Assembly (NCBI GenBank): GCA_050290225.1
Contig: JBNKHG010000068.1
Coordinates: forward strand, 5,341 to 69,340
Direction: 5' to 3'
DNA from: JBNKHG01 sp050290225
GTDB taxonomy: Bacteria > Pseudomonadota > Gammaproteobacteria > Pseudomonadales > Cellvibrionaceae
Length of the DNA stretch: 64,000 nucleotides
In this document: positions 1 to 9,574 of the stretch, piece by piece
Layout: every line of letters starts with the position of its first letter
How positions within the stretch are numbered: position 1 is the stretch's first letter
Notes under the pieces: generated by a model
The model's database searches: none
What the model saw: the letters and a program-made list of their open reading frames with translations, nothing else
Told to the model about the DNA's origin: nothing
Made by a program: the position numbers and the translations under genes

Positions 1-1485
1 GATACCGGCACAGCGCAATACCTTGGCATCGCGCAGTTGCAGGGCTTCCTTTAATTTTTGATCGGGGTCCACTAGCAGTTGCTGGCACTGGTGGCACTGG
101 CGCGCGGCGATATCGTTCTCTGCACCGCACTGGCCGCATTCCTTAAAACGGTAGCGGAACTCACACTGCTGTTTACCGCCCCCGGTAGTTTCCACCAACC
201 CCTGGCAGCGGCGACCGTAGTGTTCTATCAGGTCGCCATCGCTGTCCAACTTGCCCCAGAACTGATTGCGGTGGTCGCAGGCGGGGCAGGGCACCTCCAC
301 AATTTGCGAATCTGAATCCTGTTTGCGCTCGCCGATCTCAGGCCGAAACAGGTCATGGCTGTTGCCGGCATAGTCGAGAACCAGGCAGTCCCGCTTGCCC
401 TGGCTAAGGCGCAGCCCGCGGCCGATAATCTGCTGGTATAGCCCCACGGATTCCGTCGGCCGTAACACCGCGATCAGGTCTACATGGGGAGCGTCGAAGC
501 CGGTTGTCAATACCGACACATTAACCAGGAACCTGATCTGTTTGTCTTTGAAGGCGCGAATGACACTGTCCCTGGCCCGCGGGCGCATCTCGCCGGTAAT
601 GATTGCTGAACACGCCGGTGGCAGGTAACCGAGAATCTCTTTGGCATGGGCCACGGTGGCGGCGAATATCATTACCCCCTGCCGGTTTTCGGCCAACTCG
701 ATAATCTGTTCAATAATGCGCGCTGTGGCCCGCTTTGCCCCGTTTAAAACGCGATTGAGATCGGTCTCGCTGTAGTGGCCGTTTATTGAAGGTCGCAGCT
801 GCTCAAAGTCGTAAAGCGCCACCGGCGCATCCAGGACACTGGCGGGCGTCAGGAAACCCTGATCGATCATATAGCGCAGTGGCAATTCAAAGATACAACT
901 TTGAAAGACAGCATCCTTGTCACCGCGTATACAATTCTGCTGTCGGTGATGGTGGTAGATCCAGCCCTTATCGAGGCGATAGGGCGTGGCGGTCAGGCCC
1001 AGCACTTTAAGGTCCGGGTTGTGTTGTTTCAGGTAGCGAATTATCTGCTGGTATTCCGAGTTTTCCTCCTGTGAGACACGGTGGCATTCGTCGATAATCA
1101 GCAGCGAGAATTGATCGGCAAAGGCGTCCAGATTGCGCGCCACCGACTGCACGCTGCCGAACACCACCTGGGTGTCCGCTTCCTTGCGGTTGAGCCCGGC
1201 GGCGAAAATGCTGGCTGTAAAGCCGTAACTCTCGTATTTTCCGTGATTCTGCTCCACCAATTCCTTGACGTGGGCCAGCACCAGAATACGGCGTCGTGCC
1301 AGGCTGGCCAGTTCGGCGATCACCAGACTTTTACCCGCGCCGGTGGGTAATACGATTACCGTCGCCTCGTCGGTGCGGCGAAAGTGTTCGATGGTGGCCT
1401 GTACTGCTTGTTGTTGGTAAGGGCGCAGTTGGAATGAGGGGCGCAGTTGGAACGGCATCGCCTTACGCGTGCTTTCCCGGGGCAT
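1..1485 (-). CDS. radD: RadD-type superfamily II DNA helicase, 3' end outside window
   Basis: DEAD/DEAH-box ATP-dependent helicase of the RadD (YejH) family, which acts in double-strand-break repair and processing of recombination intermediates. Translating the minus strand from the ATG at 1485 gives 495 codons with no stop before the window edge; E. coli RadD, recalled at about 586 residues, is longer. Visible features are a Q-motif region ending RPYQQQAV, Walker A PTGAGKS near residues 47-53, motif II DECH, motif III GLTATP followed by YRLDKGWIY (a family hallmark), motif VI QIIGRGLRL, and two cysteine clusters near the end (CPAC and CGQC...CHQC) that look like zinc ribbons. An 18-bp direct duplication in codons 11-23 repeats FQLRP, so an internal ATG at 1458 is an alternative start. 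The radical SAM gene ends 16 bp upstream on the same strand, so the two are probably cotranscribed. Confidence 0.9.
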   Translation of the reverse strand, partial: MPRESTRKAMPFQLRPSFQLRPYQQQAVQATIEHFRRTDEATVIVLPTGAGKSLVIAELASLARRRILVLAHVKELVEQNHGKYESYGFTASIFAAGLNRKEADTQVVFGSVQSVARNLDAFADQFSLLIIDECHRVSQEENSEYQQIIRYLKQHNPDLKVLGLTATPYRLDKGWIYHHHRQQNCIRGDKDAVFQSCIFELPLRYMIDQGFLTPASVLDAPVALYDFEQLRPSINGHYSETDLNRVLNGAKRATARIIEQIIELAENRQGVMIFAATVAHAKEILGYLPPACSAIITGEMRPRARDSVIRAFKDKQIRFLVNVSVLTTGFDAPHVDLIAVLRPTESVGLYQQIIGRGLRLSQGKRDCLVLDYAGNSHDLFRPEIGERKQDSDSQIVEVPCPACDHRNQFWGKLDSDGDLIEHYGRRCQGLVETTGGGKQQCEFRYRFKECGQCGAENDIAARQCHQCQQLLVDPDQKLKEALQLRDAKVLRCAGI

Positions 1486-1501
1486 GGGTACCTGTGACAC
1501 G

Positions 1502-2629
1502 CTATATCAGCACCATTTGATCGCCGCTTTGCGGCGGGGCCTGAAACTGACCGCAATCCAGTTCGGGCGTTCGGTCCGGGTCGAGGCCCGCTTTCCGCAA
1601 GGCCAGGTGAAAGCGTTGATTGATCAAGGTGGCAAATACCCCCTGGCCGGTCATGCGCGTGCCGAAGCGGTTGTCATACAGCTTGCCACCGCGCATGGCA
1701 CTGAGCTGACTCAGAACGCGCCCCGCGCGCTCCGGAAAGTACCTGTGCAGCCAGTCGACAAAGAGCGTCTCGACCTCGTGCGGCAGGCGCAGGAGTATAT
1801 AAACAGCCGACTGCGCCCCCGCCTGTGCGACTGCGGCCACTATGGACTCCAGCTCATCCTCGTTGATGGCGGGAATAACCGGCGCCACCAGTGCCGTCAC
1901 GGGCACACCGGCGGCGGTCAGCTCGGCTATCACTTGCAGGCGCGCCGCGGGAGAGGCGGCGCGTGGCTCCATAATGCGCTTCAATCCGTTGTCCAGCGTG
2001 GTGACACTGACTGCCACGTGGATCAGCTGCCGAGCGGCCATTTCCGACAGCAGATCAAGGTCGCGCAGAATCAGTCGGCTTTTGGTAATAATCGACAGCG
2101 GTTGCCCGAACGCGAGTGCGGTTTCCAGTAAACGGCGTACCACGCCCTGCTCCCTCTCAACCGGCTGATAAGCATCGGTATTGACCCCCAGGGCGATGGG
2201 TTCACAGCGATAATTTGGCCTGCGAAGTTCCTGTTCAAATAACTCGGGCGCATTGTGCTTGACGCTAAGGCGGGTTTCAAAATCGATACCCGGCGACAAA
2301 TCCAGATAGGCGTGACTGGGGCGCGCGAAGCAGTAGACACAGCCGTGTTCACATCCGCGATAGGGATTGATGGACAGCCGGAAAGGCACATCCGGAGACC
2401 GGTTACTGGTTATCAGGGATCTGGCCGTTTCCCGTCGCAGTTCAGTATCCGGGTGGGGCAGGAGTTCAATCGGCTCGTCCCGTTCAACCTGTACAGTCGC
2501 GAATCTGCCTGGCAGTTGACTGGCACAACCCCGGCCTTTGATGCCAGGTTGTGTTTCGACACGCTTATTACATTGCGCACGCGCAACGGGATGAGGCGGG
2601 CGCGCTCTTTCGCTTAGGTTGGCGTCCAT
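1502..2629 (-). CDS. PA0069-type radical SAM protein
   Basis: Radical S-adenosylmethionine protein of the SplB-like PA0069 family (375 residues from the chosen start). The cluster-binding signature is CEHGCVYCF, with Cys93, Cys97 and Cys100 expected to hold the [4Fe-4S] cluster. It sits in INPYRGCEHGCVYCFARP, a stretch strongly conserved in this family. The middle holds the usual TIM-barrel segments, and the C-terminal part has the LSAMRGGKLYDNRFGTRM region. The reading frame stays open to 2695, but the ATG at 2629 matches the usual family N-terminus better. Substrate and reaction are unknown. The family is named after a Pseudomonas locus and resembles spore photoproduct lyase only in the cluster region. 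The tight spacing with radD suggests a link to DNA repair, which is inference. Confidence 0.85.
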   Translation of the reverse strand: MDANLSERARPPHPVARAQCNKRVETQPGIKGRGCASQLPGRFATVQVERDEPIELLPHPDTELRRETARSLITSNRSPDVPFRLSINPYRGCEHGCVYCFARPSHAYLDLSPGIDFETRLSVKHNAPELFEQELRRPNYRCEPIALGVNTDAYQPVEREQGVVRRLLETALAFGQPLSIITKSRLILRDLDLLSEMAARQLIHVAVSVTTLDNGLKRIMEPRAASPAARLQVIAELTAAGVPVTALVAPVIPAINEDELESIVAAVAQAGAQSAVYILLRLPHEVETLFVDWLHRYFPERAGRVLSQLSAMRGGKLYDNRFGTRMTGQGVFATLINQRFHLALRKAGLDPDRTPELDCGQFQAPPQSGDQMVLI

Positions 2630-2788
2630 CGCTGCAGGCTCCGGATACTGTTTAAATGTACAGTATAGCGCTTTGCCCAGGAATGCCAAGCCCACGGCCC
2701 GGGTAGCTGCAAAGACGTTTGTGCTGGCCAGGCGCCTTGCTGCCTGAGTGAAGAGCTCAGCGGTGATCTCCGTTCCGTCGCATAGTTT

Positions 2789-5296
2789 TCAAAGCGAATG
2801 TTGGACAGCGAGCCGTGTCATTGACTGCTCTATCTGCCGCGCCAGTTCTGCCAGGGGCTGGGGTTTGCCGAACAGATAGCCCTGATAGCCGGTGCAGCGA
2901 ATCTGCTTTAGCAGCTGCAGGTGGTGTTCGTTTTCCACGCCTTCGGCGATGACCCCCAGCCCAAGGCTCTCCGCCAGATGGATGATGGTCGCTACAATCT
3001 TGGCGCTGCTGGGGTTGTGAATGGCATCCTTGACGAAAGAGCGGTCGATTTTGATCATGTCCAGCGGCAGTCGGTGGAGGTAAGAAAGGGAGGAGTAACC
3101 CGTGCCGAAATCATCGAGCGCAAATTTCACACCCAGCGCTTTCAAGTGCTGCATCTTGTCGATGGCATCCTCCACGTTGGTCATCAAAATACTTTCCGTG
3201 AGCTCCAGCGTCAGGCATTCTGGCGGCGCGCCGCTTCCCCGGAGAATGTCCTCAACCATTGTGACAAACCGCGGGTGTTGGAACTGTCGCTGGCTGATAT
3301 TGACGCTCAGATGCTGAAGTCGCTGAGTGGCTTCGGACCTGTGCTGATCGGCCAAAAAGCGGCAGCTGTCACGCAGCACCCATTCTCCAATTTCCAATAT
3401 CTGACCGGTTTCCTCCGCCAGGCGGATAAAGTGTCCGGGAGTCAGAAGCCCCTCTACCGGGTGCTGCCAGCGAAGCAGTATCTCAGCCGCAAACACCTGT
3501 CGGTTTTCATCAAGCAGCGGCTGGGCGTACAGCGCTAACTGGTTCTCGCTGGTCGCCCGATTGAGGCCCTCCTGCAGCTGCAAGCGCCGCTCCGCTATTC
3601 TTTGCATCTCCGGCTGGAAGAATCGCACGCGGTTGCGGCCGCCGTCTTTGGCGCGGTACATGGCGGTATCGGCGTACTTAAGCAGCAATTCCGGCGTGCT
3701 GTTTTCTGTGGGGAAGAGTGCGATCCCGATACTGGGGGTGATACGCAGCTTGTTCCCCAACACCTCGATAGGCTCGGCAATGGCCTGTCGGAGCTTTTCC
3801 GCAACCTTTCTAGCTTCCTCCGAGTGGATATCCTGATCGTCACTCAGTTCCGACAGAATAATGACAAATTCATCGCCTCCAAGGCGGGCAACACTGTCTT
3901 CCTCGCGGATACAGGCTTTTAACCTGAGTGCAACTGCCTGCAGCAGCTTGTCACCCACGCTGTGACCGAGGGAATCATTGATATGCTTGAACTGATCCAG
4001 GTCGATAAAGAGCAGGGCGCCGCAATGCCCGTGTCGCTTGGCGCGGGCGAGATCCCGACTCAGGCGATCGATCAGCAATCTGCGGTTGGGCAGGTCGGTC
4101 AGTGGATCGTATTGGGCCTGATAGCGTATCAATGCCTCGGACCGTTTTCGTTCAGTGATATCCTGGACGACAATCAGGTATTCGCAGGGCCGGTCCTCGC
4201 TGGCGAGACGCGTGCAGCTGATTTCCGCGGCTATTTGCTCACCACCCTTGGCTTTCAGGAATCCCTCTGCCTGTCTGAGCATGGGGGTATCTTCGGCGCT
4301 GGCCGGCAACAGCGCAATGTCTTCCGACACTTTCACCACGTCCGAAGCGCGCAATTGCAAAAGCTCCCGTTCGCTGTAGTTCAACAACTTGCAACTGCGG
4401 GTGTTTGCCAGCGTAATCCGGCCGCTGGAATCGGCTACCAGCAGCGCTTCGGTCATACTGTCGATAACATTGTCGAGAAAATTTCTGGATACGGTTGTCC
4501 GCTGCAGTTCCGTCGCGGTATGGGCAAACACCCTGGCGAGCTCGCCCAGCTCATCCTGGCGACTCAACGAGGGCGGATCACTGTAGTCCCCCTTGCCGAT
4601 GCGGGTGGCGAAAGTGGACAACTGGGCGATCGGGCCTATGATCCTGTGGGACACCCCCCAGGTGATGGCGATAGCCAACAGCCCAAGCACAGAGACGGAC
4701 TCCAGAGACAGGAGGAAGATTTCCCTGAAACCCTGGCGGCGAATGCCCACCATCCGCTTATCGCTTTCTTTAATCTGGTGTTGGATGTTGTGGGCGTCCA
4801 ATACCAGCTCCGCGCCGCCTATCAAGGTATCGCCGATACGAATAGGGCTCACCAGGCGCAGGAGATTATCCGGTCGTGAAATTACCGGTTGGGCGAGCTG
4901 TTGCAGTTGTTGGAGTTGTTGGGCAGAGACGACAATCTCGCCAAAACGTGGAATATGTTTGGTACCATCGTGGACAAGCGTGCCTTTTGCATCAAAAACG
5001 CTGACGTTCACTACATCCGGCTGATTCAGGACAACTCGCAGAATGCGGTAAATACGGTCCACATCCATCAGGTAGAGGGGGTTGACCAGATTGGCGGCCA
5101 GTGGTTGTACGATGGATAAACCTTTGGTGGTGAGCTGTTCCTCCAGATTGGATTCGATCAGTTCGGCACTGGCTTTGCTCAAGTCGATGGCGTAGCGATT
5201 AAACTGGTAAAACAGCAGGGAGGCCAGGGACACCACGACGGCGACCACGATGCCGGCGACGATAAGCGAGTAATGTGTTCTCAGCGAGATTTTCAT
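2789..5296 (-). CDS. Membrane HAMP-PAS-GGDEF-EAL c-di-GMP signalling protein
   Basis: Inner-membrane sensor that can make and degrade cyclic di-GMP (835 residues). Order: transmembrane segment about 10-32, periplasmic sensor about 33-190, second transmembrane segment about 192-213, HAMP about 214-266, PAS about 275-390, GGDEF about 400-560 and EAL about 575-825. The GGDEF signature is intact (RLGGDEFVIIL). The EAL domain keeps its metal and catalytic elements: AEILLRWQHP in place of EAL, NISQRQF, LELTES, DDFGTGYSSL and EGVEN. Both domains look active by motif, although many tandem proteins use only one. The ATG overlaps the stop of the upstream periplasmic binding protein gene (ATGA), so the two are translationally coupled and probably form one sensing unit. 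Confidence 0.93.
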   Translation of the reverse strand: MKISLRTHYSLIVAGIVVAVVVSLASLLFYQFNRYAIDLSKASAELIESNLEEQLTTKGLSIVQPLAANLVNPLYLMDVDRIYRILRVVLNQPDVVNVSVFDAKGTLVHDGTKHIPRFGEIVVSAQQLQQLQQLAQPVISRPDNLLRLVSPIRIGDTLIGGAELVLDAHNIQHQIKESDKRMVGIRRQGFREIFLLSLESVSVLGLLAIAITWGVSHRIIGPIAQLSTFATRIGKGDYSDPPSLSRQDELGELARVFAHTATELQRTTVSRNFLDNVIDSMTEALLVADSSGRITLANTRSCKLLNYSERELLQLRASDVVKVSEDIALLPASAEDTPMLRQAEGFLKAKGGEQIAAEISCTRLASEDRPCEYLIVVQDITERKRSEALIRYQAQYDPLTDLPNRRLLIDRLSRDLARAKRHGHCGALLFIDLDQFKHINDSLGHSVGDKLLQAVALRLKACIREEDSVARLGGDEFVIILSELSDDQDIHSEEARKVAEKLRQAIAEPIEVLGNKLRITPSIGIALFPTENSTPELLLKYADTAMYRAKDGGRNRVRFFQPEMQRIAERRLQLQEGLNRATSENQLALYAQPLLDENRQVFAAEILLRWQHPVEGLLTPGHFIRLAEETGQILEIGEWVLRDSCRFLADQHRSEATQRLQHLSVNISQRQFQHPRFVTMVEDILRGSGAPPECLTLELTESILMTNVEDAIDKMQHLKALGVKFALDDFGTGYSSLSYLHRLPLDMIKIDRSFVKDAIHNPSSAKIVATIIHLAESLGLGVIAEGVENEHHLQLLKQIRCTGYQGYLFGKPQPLAELARQIEQSMTRLAVQHSL

Positions 5297-6219
5297 GGTG
5301 GCGCCCCACGGTTGACGCTGTATATCATCTGCGGGGCGTTGTTCAGGTGAGCCAGGTCCTCTGCGCTTAACGCCGAGAAGCGGCTGGTCTTCTGGTAGGC
5401 CCGCAGCGCTCCTTTCGCGTCGGCATTCGCGTGAGCCTCCAGTAAAATGGTTTTCAGTCGTTGTTTACGGTCTTCACGCAATTGCGGATTCACCGATTCC
5501 AGGGCGCGTGGCAGCGGTTCACTGCGGAAGATAATCTGCATATCCTCGCGCATTTTCCGGGGAACGTGGCCCTCATTCTGCCAATCCAGGTTGCTGAACG
5601 CGGCGGCATCCACCAGGCCTTTGTGGAGCCAGGTGGCCGAATTGATCTCCTGCTGACTGAAGATATAGCTAACCTTATCCCGACCCACCGGGCCGTGAAG
5701 GTGATCGAGCTTGTTCAGTTGCAGGCCGTTTTTCAGCAGGGCATAGGCCGGCAGGAAGTAGGCCGAGGTGGAACCCGGATCTTCAAAGGCAATCCGTTTT
5801 CCCATCAACGCATCGAGGCTGTTCAAACCGCTGTCCTTGCGTGTGGCGATAATCGCGCTATAACTGGGAACACCCTTTTTCCACTTCTTGACCAGGGGTT
5901 CTGCCATGGCGTAGTGCTGATAGAGCGCCGTCGCCATCAAGGTTTCCGTGACCCAGTCCACCTGGCCACTTTTCAGCAGTTGCAGCATATGCTGGTCGTC
6001 CTTGGCCATCAGCACCTTGCCCTCTTTCACTCCCAGGTCCGCCATGCGCTCGGCCACATAGTTCACCATGGGCTTCAGGTTTCGGTAGTGTTTGGAAGGG
6101 TTGTTGCTGACTTTGCCGAGCACCAGAGTCCGCTCCCGCTCGGTTGCATATGCAGACAGCACAGGTAATAGCAGAAAAACGCAAACCAGCGGGATGAGAG
6201 AGGATGGGCACCTTGCCAT
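5293..6219 (-). CDS. PhnD-like phosphate/phosphonate-type periplasmic binding protein
   Basis: Periplasmic solute-binding protein of the PhnD/PtxB type (308 residues). The N-terminus is a signal peptide (hydrophobic LIPLVCVFLLLPVLSAYA, probable cleavage after AYA). The mature protein carries family motifs: NPSKHYRNLKPMVNYVAE, a LLKSGQVDWV segment, FEDPGSTSAYFLPAYALL and a late AAAFSNLDW segment. No ABC permease or ATPase gene is adjacent. Instead the gene overlaps the GGDEF/EAL sensor by four bases, so the protein probably presents its ligand to that sensor and not to a transporter. A GTG lies directly before the ATG used here. Ligand unknown. Confidence 0.88.
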   Translation of the reverse strand: MARCPSSLIPLVCVFLLLPVLSAYATERERTLVLGKVSNNPSKHYRNLKPMVNYVAERMADLGVKEGKVLMAKDDQHMLQLLKSGQVDWVTETLMATALYQHYAMAEPLVKKWKKGVPSYSAIIATRKDSGLNSLDALMGKRIAFEDPGSTSAYFLPAYALLKNGLQLNKLDHLHGPVGRDKVSYIFSQQEINSATWLHKGLVDAAAFSNLDWQNEGHVPRKMREDMQIIFRSEPLPRALESVNPQLREDRKQRLKTILLEAHANADAKGALRAYQKTSRFSALSAEDLAHLNNAPQMIYSVNRGAPP

Positions 6220-6570
6220 CACTTGAAGTCTGCCCGAGTTTTAACCAGTGCCAAGCCCGGTTGCCCTCCCGATAAGGCGCTGTCCAAGGTAACTTTTCTT
6301 CTCAGTCCACACGGCGTGATACCCGGTATCAAGGGGGAAGAATCAGCGATTGTGGCAGGCGTGCTCGAAACCTTAAGTGCGTTCGAAAACATAGGCGGGA
6401 TCGAAGATATTCTTGTTATTGGTTTGTTATATTACTGGATTGACTATAAAGACTGCGATTCGTCAAAGCAAGTATGGTCAGTTCGATCCGGCCGGTGGGT
6501 GTTGTCTCTGAGAAGCGCCATTTTCCCTAAGAGAGGGCCTGCGGTTGCTCAAACGCGCTTGTGAAAGCAG

Positions 6571-6606
6571 AGCGAGTCGCGCTGTCCATGGACAACGCGA
6601 CTCGCT
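6571..6606. terminator. Strong hairpin, probable terminator of the methyltransferase gene
   Basis: AGCGAGTCGCG pairs with CGCGACTCGCT, an 11-bp stem. Inside it TGTCC and GGACA extend the hairpin after one mismatch. It lies about 60 bp past the stop of the leftward methyltransferase gene. The T-run is weak on either strand, so intrinsic termination is plausible but not certain. Confidence 0.5.
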
Positions 6607-6626
6607 TTAGCAAAGGTAATGTCGGG

Positions 6627-6646
6627 TTTGTGAAGAAGTTCACAAA
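6627..6646. repeat. 8-bp perfect inverted repeat
   Basis: TTTGTGAA, four-base loop GAAG, then TTCACAAA: a perfect short palindrome just beyond the stop of the methyltransferase gene. It could be part of the terminator or a protein-binding site. Confidence 0.4.
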
Positions 6647-6664
6647 TGAGGGGGGGGGTTATCC

Positions 6665-7603
6665 CTACTGCAAGTGCCGGCAGATCTGTTCGATATGTCG
6701 GAGATCGGTTCCGCAGCAGCCGCCCAATACCGTCAATTGAGCGGAAGATTGCTTGAGCTCGACCAGCGCGTGGCCAAATTGCTCAGGGTTGCCGTCATCG
6801 AGAGTGTCGCACTCATCCAGCTCGGCGTGGCTTAGGCAGGAGGCGTTGCCCCTGATCCCCTTGACTCTCTCTATGGCCGGGTCTCCGGCGCTGAATAGAT
6901 GCTCAAAATGGGTTGGATGTGCACAATTGATCATGTAATACACCGGCCCGTTTTCGGTAGCGGCGTCAACCGCGCGTATCGCATCGCCCAGGCTCTCTCC
7001 GGTTGGTAAGCGTCCATCGGTTTCGACAGTAAAGGAAATACATGCCGGGAGGTCAAAAGCCTGTGCAGCGCGGCAGACGCCAATGGCTTCGTCGATATAG
7101 TTGAGCGTAAGCGCGGCAATCATATCGACATGGGTTTCGGCAAAGGTTGACACCTGTTCCCTGTGATACTGCTCGGCCTGCGCAGCGCTCATCAAATTAT
7201 CCGGCGCATAACCGTCACCTCTTGGGCCCAGGCAGCCGCTGATAACAATTGGCGTGCTATCACTGGCATAACCATCGCGTATTTCTTCCATTAAGCGAAC
7301 TGAGGCTTTGTTGAGTCGCCTCAGTACCTCCGGTGAGTCGCCAATTTTGTTGGCCCAATCGGGATTGGCGCGCCAGGTGGGTGTCTCCAGCACCAGGCCC
7401 AGTTGAAACTCCCGGGCAAGCTCCGCGTAGGGACGATAGTAATCCAGCAGGATCTGGCAGCCCCGTTCATCCCGCAACAAATCATAAGCGGCGAATTCCG
7501 GCAGCTCCAAGTGGTGATTGAACAACAGATCGGTCTCAAGTCCGCCATCCGTGATGCATAATTTACCGGCCAGCTGTGGCAAACTCTGTTGATAGATACC
7601 CAT
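6665..7603 (-). CDS. Homocysteine S-methyltransferase family protein
   Basis: Zinc-dependent methyltransferase of the homocysteine S-methyltransferase (MmuM/BHMT) fold, 312 residues. The family transfers a methyl group from S-methylmethionine, betaine or a related donor to homocysteine to give methionine. Visible features are the N-terminal DGGLETDLL, the first zinc ligand in MINCAHP and the zinc pair in GGCCGTD close to the C-terminus, so all three ligand cysteines are present. The fold is complete. The methyl donor cannot be read from the sequence. An AT-rich 221-bp divergent region separates it from a TetR regulator, which may control it. Confidence 0.85.
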   Translation of the reverse strand: MGIYQQSLPQLAGKLCITDGGLETDLLFNHHLELPEFAAYDLLRDERGCQILLDYYRPYAELAREFQLGLVLETPTWRANPDWANKIGDSPEVLRRLNKASVRLMEEIRDGYASDSTPIVISGCLGPRGDGYAPDNLMSAAQAEQYHREQVSTFAETHVDMIAALTLNYIDEAIGVCRAAQAFDLPACISFTVETDGRLPTGESLGDAIRAVDAATENGPVYYMINCAHPTHFEHLFSAGDPAIERVKGIRGNASCLSHAELDECDTLDDGNPEQFGHALVELKQSSAQLTVLGGCCGTDLRHIEQICRHLQ

Positions 7604-7824
7604 AATAACTCCTCCTTTTTCTCACTGTCTGGACCGAAAGGTTGGCCCTGAATCGTGGAGTAAAGGATAAATAAGCGGCGAAAAATCGGCTAGTGAACCC
7701 GTGGTGCTTTTTTTAAATTAATTGAAATAAATATTGAAAATCAATAGGTTACAAGCGTAATTCCCATCGTTGCCGACTTTCGTCCATAATAGGAGTCAAA
7801 AAACTTAACCCGGAGTACAGTAAA

Positions 7825-8442
7825 ATGGGCAGCAAGGGACAGGCAACCCGAGACAACCTGCTGGATATCGCCGAAAAATCCATCCTGCAAAACGGTTTTG
7901 TTGCCACCTCTATTGAGGCCATCATCCGCGAGGCAGGTATCACCAAAGGCGGTTTTTTCTACCACTTCGAAGGTAAGAACGCGCTGGCTTACGCCCTGAT
8001 GCAGCGTTATCGGGAAAAGGACGAGTTGATATTCAGTGGCCTGTTCGGCCGGGCCAGGGAACTTACCGACGATCCCCTGCAACAGATGCTGGTGTTTATC
8101 AAATTGCTGGCAGAAATGATGGATAACCTTGAAGGTCTGCACCCCGGCTGCCTGGTGGCCTCTTTCACCTATGAATCGCACCAGGTCAATGAAGAGGTCC
8201 GCGCGATTACTGCCGACATCGTGCATGACTGGCGTCGACTGTTTAAAGAGCAGATCGACGTAATCAACCAGCATTATCCTTTGCAGCTCAAGGCCAGTAG
8301 TGATGATTTGGCGGATATGCTCTCTACTGTGATTGAAGGGGGAATCGTTGTCTCGCGTGCATTGAATGACAGCCGTATTTTGGGGAAGCAGTTGATGGAA
8401 TATCGGCGTTATATTCAGTTGCTCTATGGGGTTATGTCTTAA
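7825..8442 (+). CDS. TetR/AcrR family transcriptional regulator
   Basis: One-component repressor of 205 residues. The first 60 residues form the TetR helix-turn-helix (TRDNLLDIAEKSILQNGF ... IREAGITKGGFFYHFEGK). The C-terminal half is the ligand-binding and dimer region, with a family-typical LHPGCLVASF segment. The ATG is preceded at good distance by CGGAG. It is divergent from the homocysteine methyltransferase-like gene, the most likely regulatory target together with itself. Confidence 0.9.
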   Translation: MGSKGQATRDNLLDIAEKSILQNGFVATSIEAIIREAGITKGGFFYHFEGKNALAYALMQRYREKDELIFSGLFGRARELTDDPLQQMLVFIKLLAEMMDNLEGLHPGCLVASFTYESHQVNEEVRAITADIVHDWRRLFKEQIDVINQHYPLQLKASSDDLADMLSTVIEGGIVVSRALNDSRILGKQLMEYRRYIQLLYGVMS

Positions 8443-8626
8443 TTAATAAAACGTTTGCCAAATCAGCCTGCTTCCGGATACCCGCCTGTGGAAAGCTGTC
8501 CCGCGGTTGATGCTTTATACTGTGACAGAGCCTTTCTCCACCCGTAAATGCCGCCAAAAATTTCTCGCCAAGGGGGAATGGTTAGTAGGGTACATTGCGT
8601 TATTTTGTGAAAAATGAGGGGTTGGG

Positions 8627-9007
8627 GTGAAAGCATCCATCAAACACCAGGATCTGAACAGAGAATACTATACGGAAGAAAAGTGCTACATAACGGAATT
8701 GTCCAATTCCAATGAGGATCCTGAGCTGTCAATTGCGAGAGCGCGATTGGAGCCCGGCATAACCACTCGATGGCACAGGCTTTCCAATACCACGGAACGT
8801 TACTATATTGTCAGCGGAAAAGGCCGGGTGACGGTGGGGGACCTGGCTCCCGAAGACGTTGAACCGGGAGACGTTGTTCTCATACCGCCTCAATGTCGTC
8901 AGCGTATCAAGAATATTGGCACCGAAGACTTAATTTTTCTCGCGATCTGTACGCCACGCTTTTTAAATGACGTGTATGAAGATGTCGAGGTGCAAGGTGA
9001 TTCGTAG
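8627..9007 (+). CDS. Small cupin-domain protein
   Basis: Single-domain cupin of 126 residues. The beta-barrel motifs are TRWHRLSNTTERYYIVSGKG and, 22 residues later, VEPGDVVLIPPQCRQRIKN. The first motif keeps a histidine and a glutamate, but the usual histidine of the second motif is replaced by glutamine (PQCRQR), so a canonical metal site is doubtful. The GTG start is preceded by AGGGG. Function unknown. It stands alone between a TetR gene and a long non-coding stretch. Confidence 0.75.
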   Translation: MKASIKHQDLNREYYTEEKCYITELSNSNEDPELSIARARLEPGITTRWHRLSNTTERYYIVSGKGRVTVGDLAPEDVEPGDVVLIPPQCRQRIKNIGTEDLIFLAICTPRFLNDVYEDVEVQGDS

Positions 9008-9574
9008 CAATTATACACTGGCAGACTCAGGTATCGGCCAGGTTGGAAAATGCGAAGCCCGGCGGCGAGTCAGGTATTTGTGGCTTGATGACTCAGGCAG
9101 GGAAATGAGATTTGTGGTGGAGGGTTTGGAAGGCGCCTTAGTGGTTAGGACAGCTCAAAGAGGACATAGTCCTCCACTTCATCATGGCATTTTTGGATGC
9201 TCTTGGCTGTAGGGCGCCAATCACTGGGCTTTGGGCGTCCCGTTAAGTGGCTGAAATTTGCGCAATTGTACCGAGGCCGCAGGTGCCAATCGGCATAGAT
9301 CGGAGGGTTATGACCCAGTGGTCACAGGGTTTATGGGCGCGCTCGGGATGGCACATCCAGACCTAACTCCCACTTGCATTGCCTAAATGGACGAAATCCA
9401 TGCACGGAACATTGTGAGGTGGTCATCGCGGAGCTTTGATGCCCGCTTCAATACGCTGTTAAATGTAGATTGTAGCTTGATCTTTTATCAAAAAGGCTTA
9501 CCCTCATGGAAATCCTTCCGTTTTGTCATTTATCCTCGATAGCTGGCCAAGCGCCAAGCTATTGTAGGCCCTGA
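9008..9574 (+). other. Long non-coding stretch without recognisable features
   Basis: About 570 bp with no supported gene. An 81-codon frame overlapping the cupin 3' end (8967-9212) has no ribosome site and no family likeness. No RNA gene or mobile-element end was recognised. Confidence 0.4.

Larger units (their letters stand above)
6220..6664. other. Intergenic region with two inverted repeats
   Basis: No convincing gene. A 113-codon plus-strand open frame (6223-6564) lacks a ribosome site and recognisable content. The right part holds two hairpins described separately. The left part should carry the promoter of the leftward periplasmic binding protein gene; no clear -35/-10 pair was identified. 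Confidence 0.5.

Noticed and set aside
6223..6564. 113-codon plus-strand frame
   Set aside because: No ribosome site or family likeness, and it overlaps the upstream region of the leftward gene.
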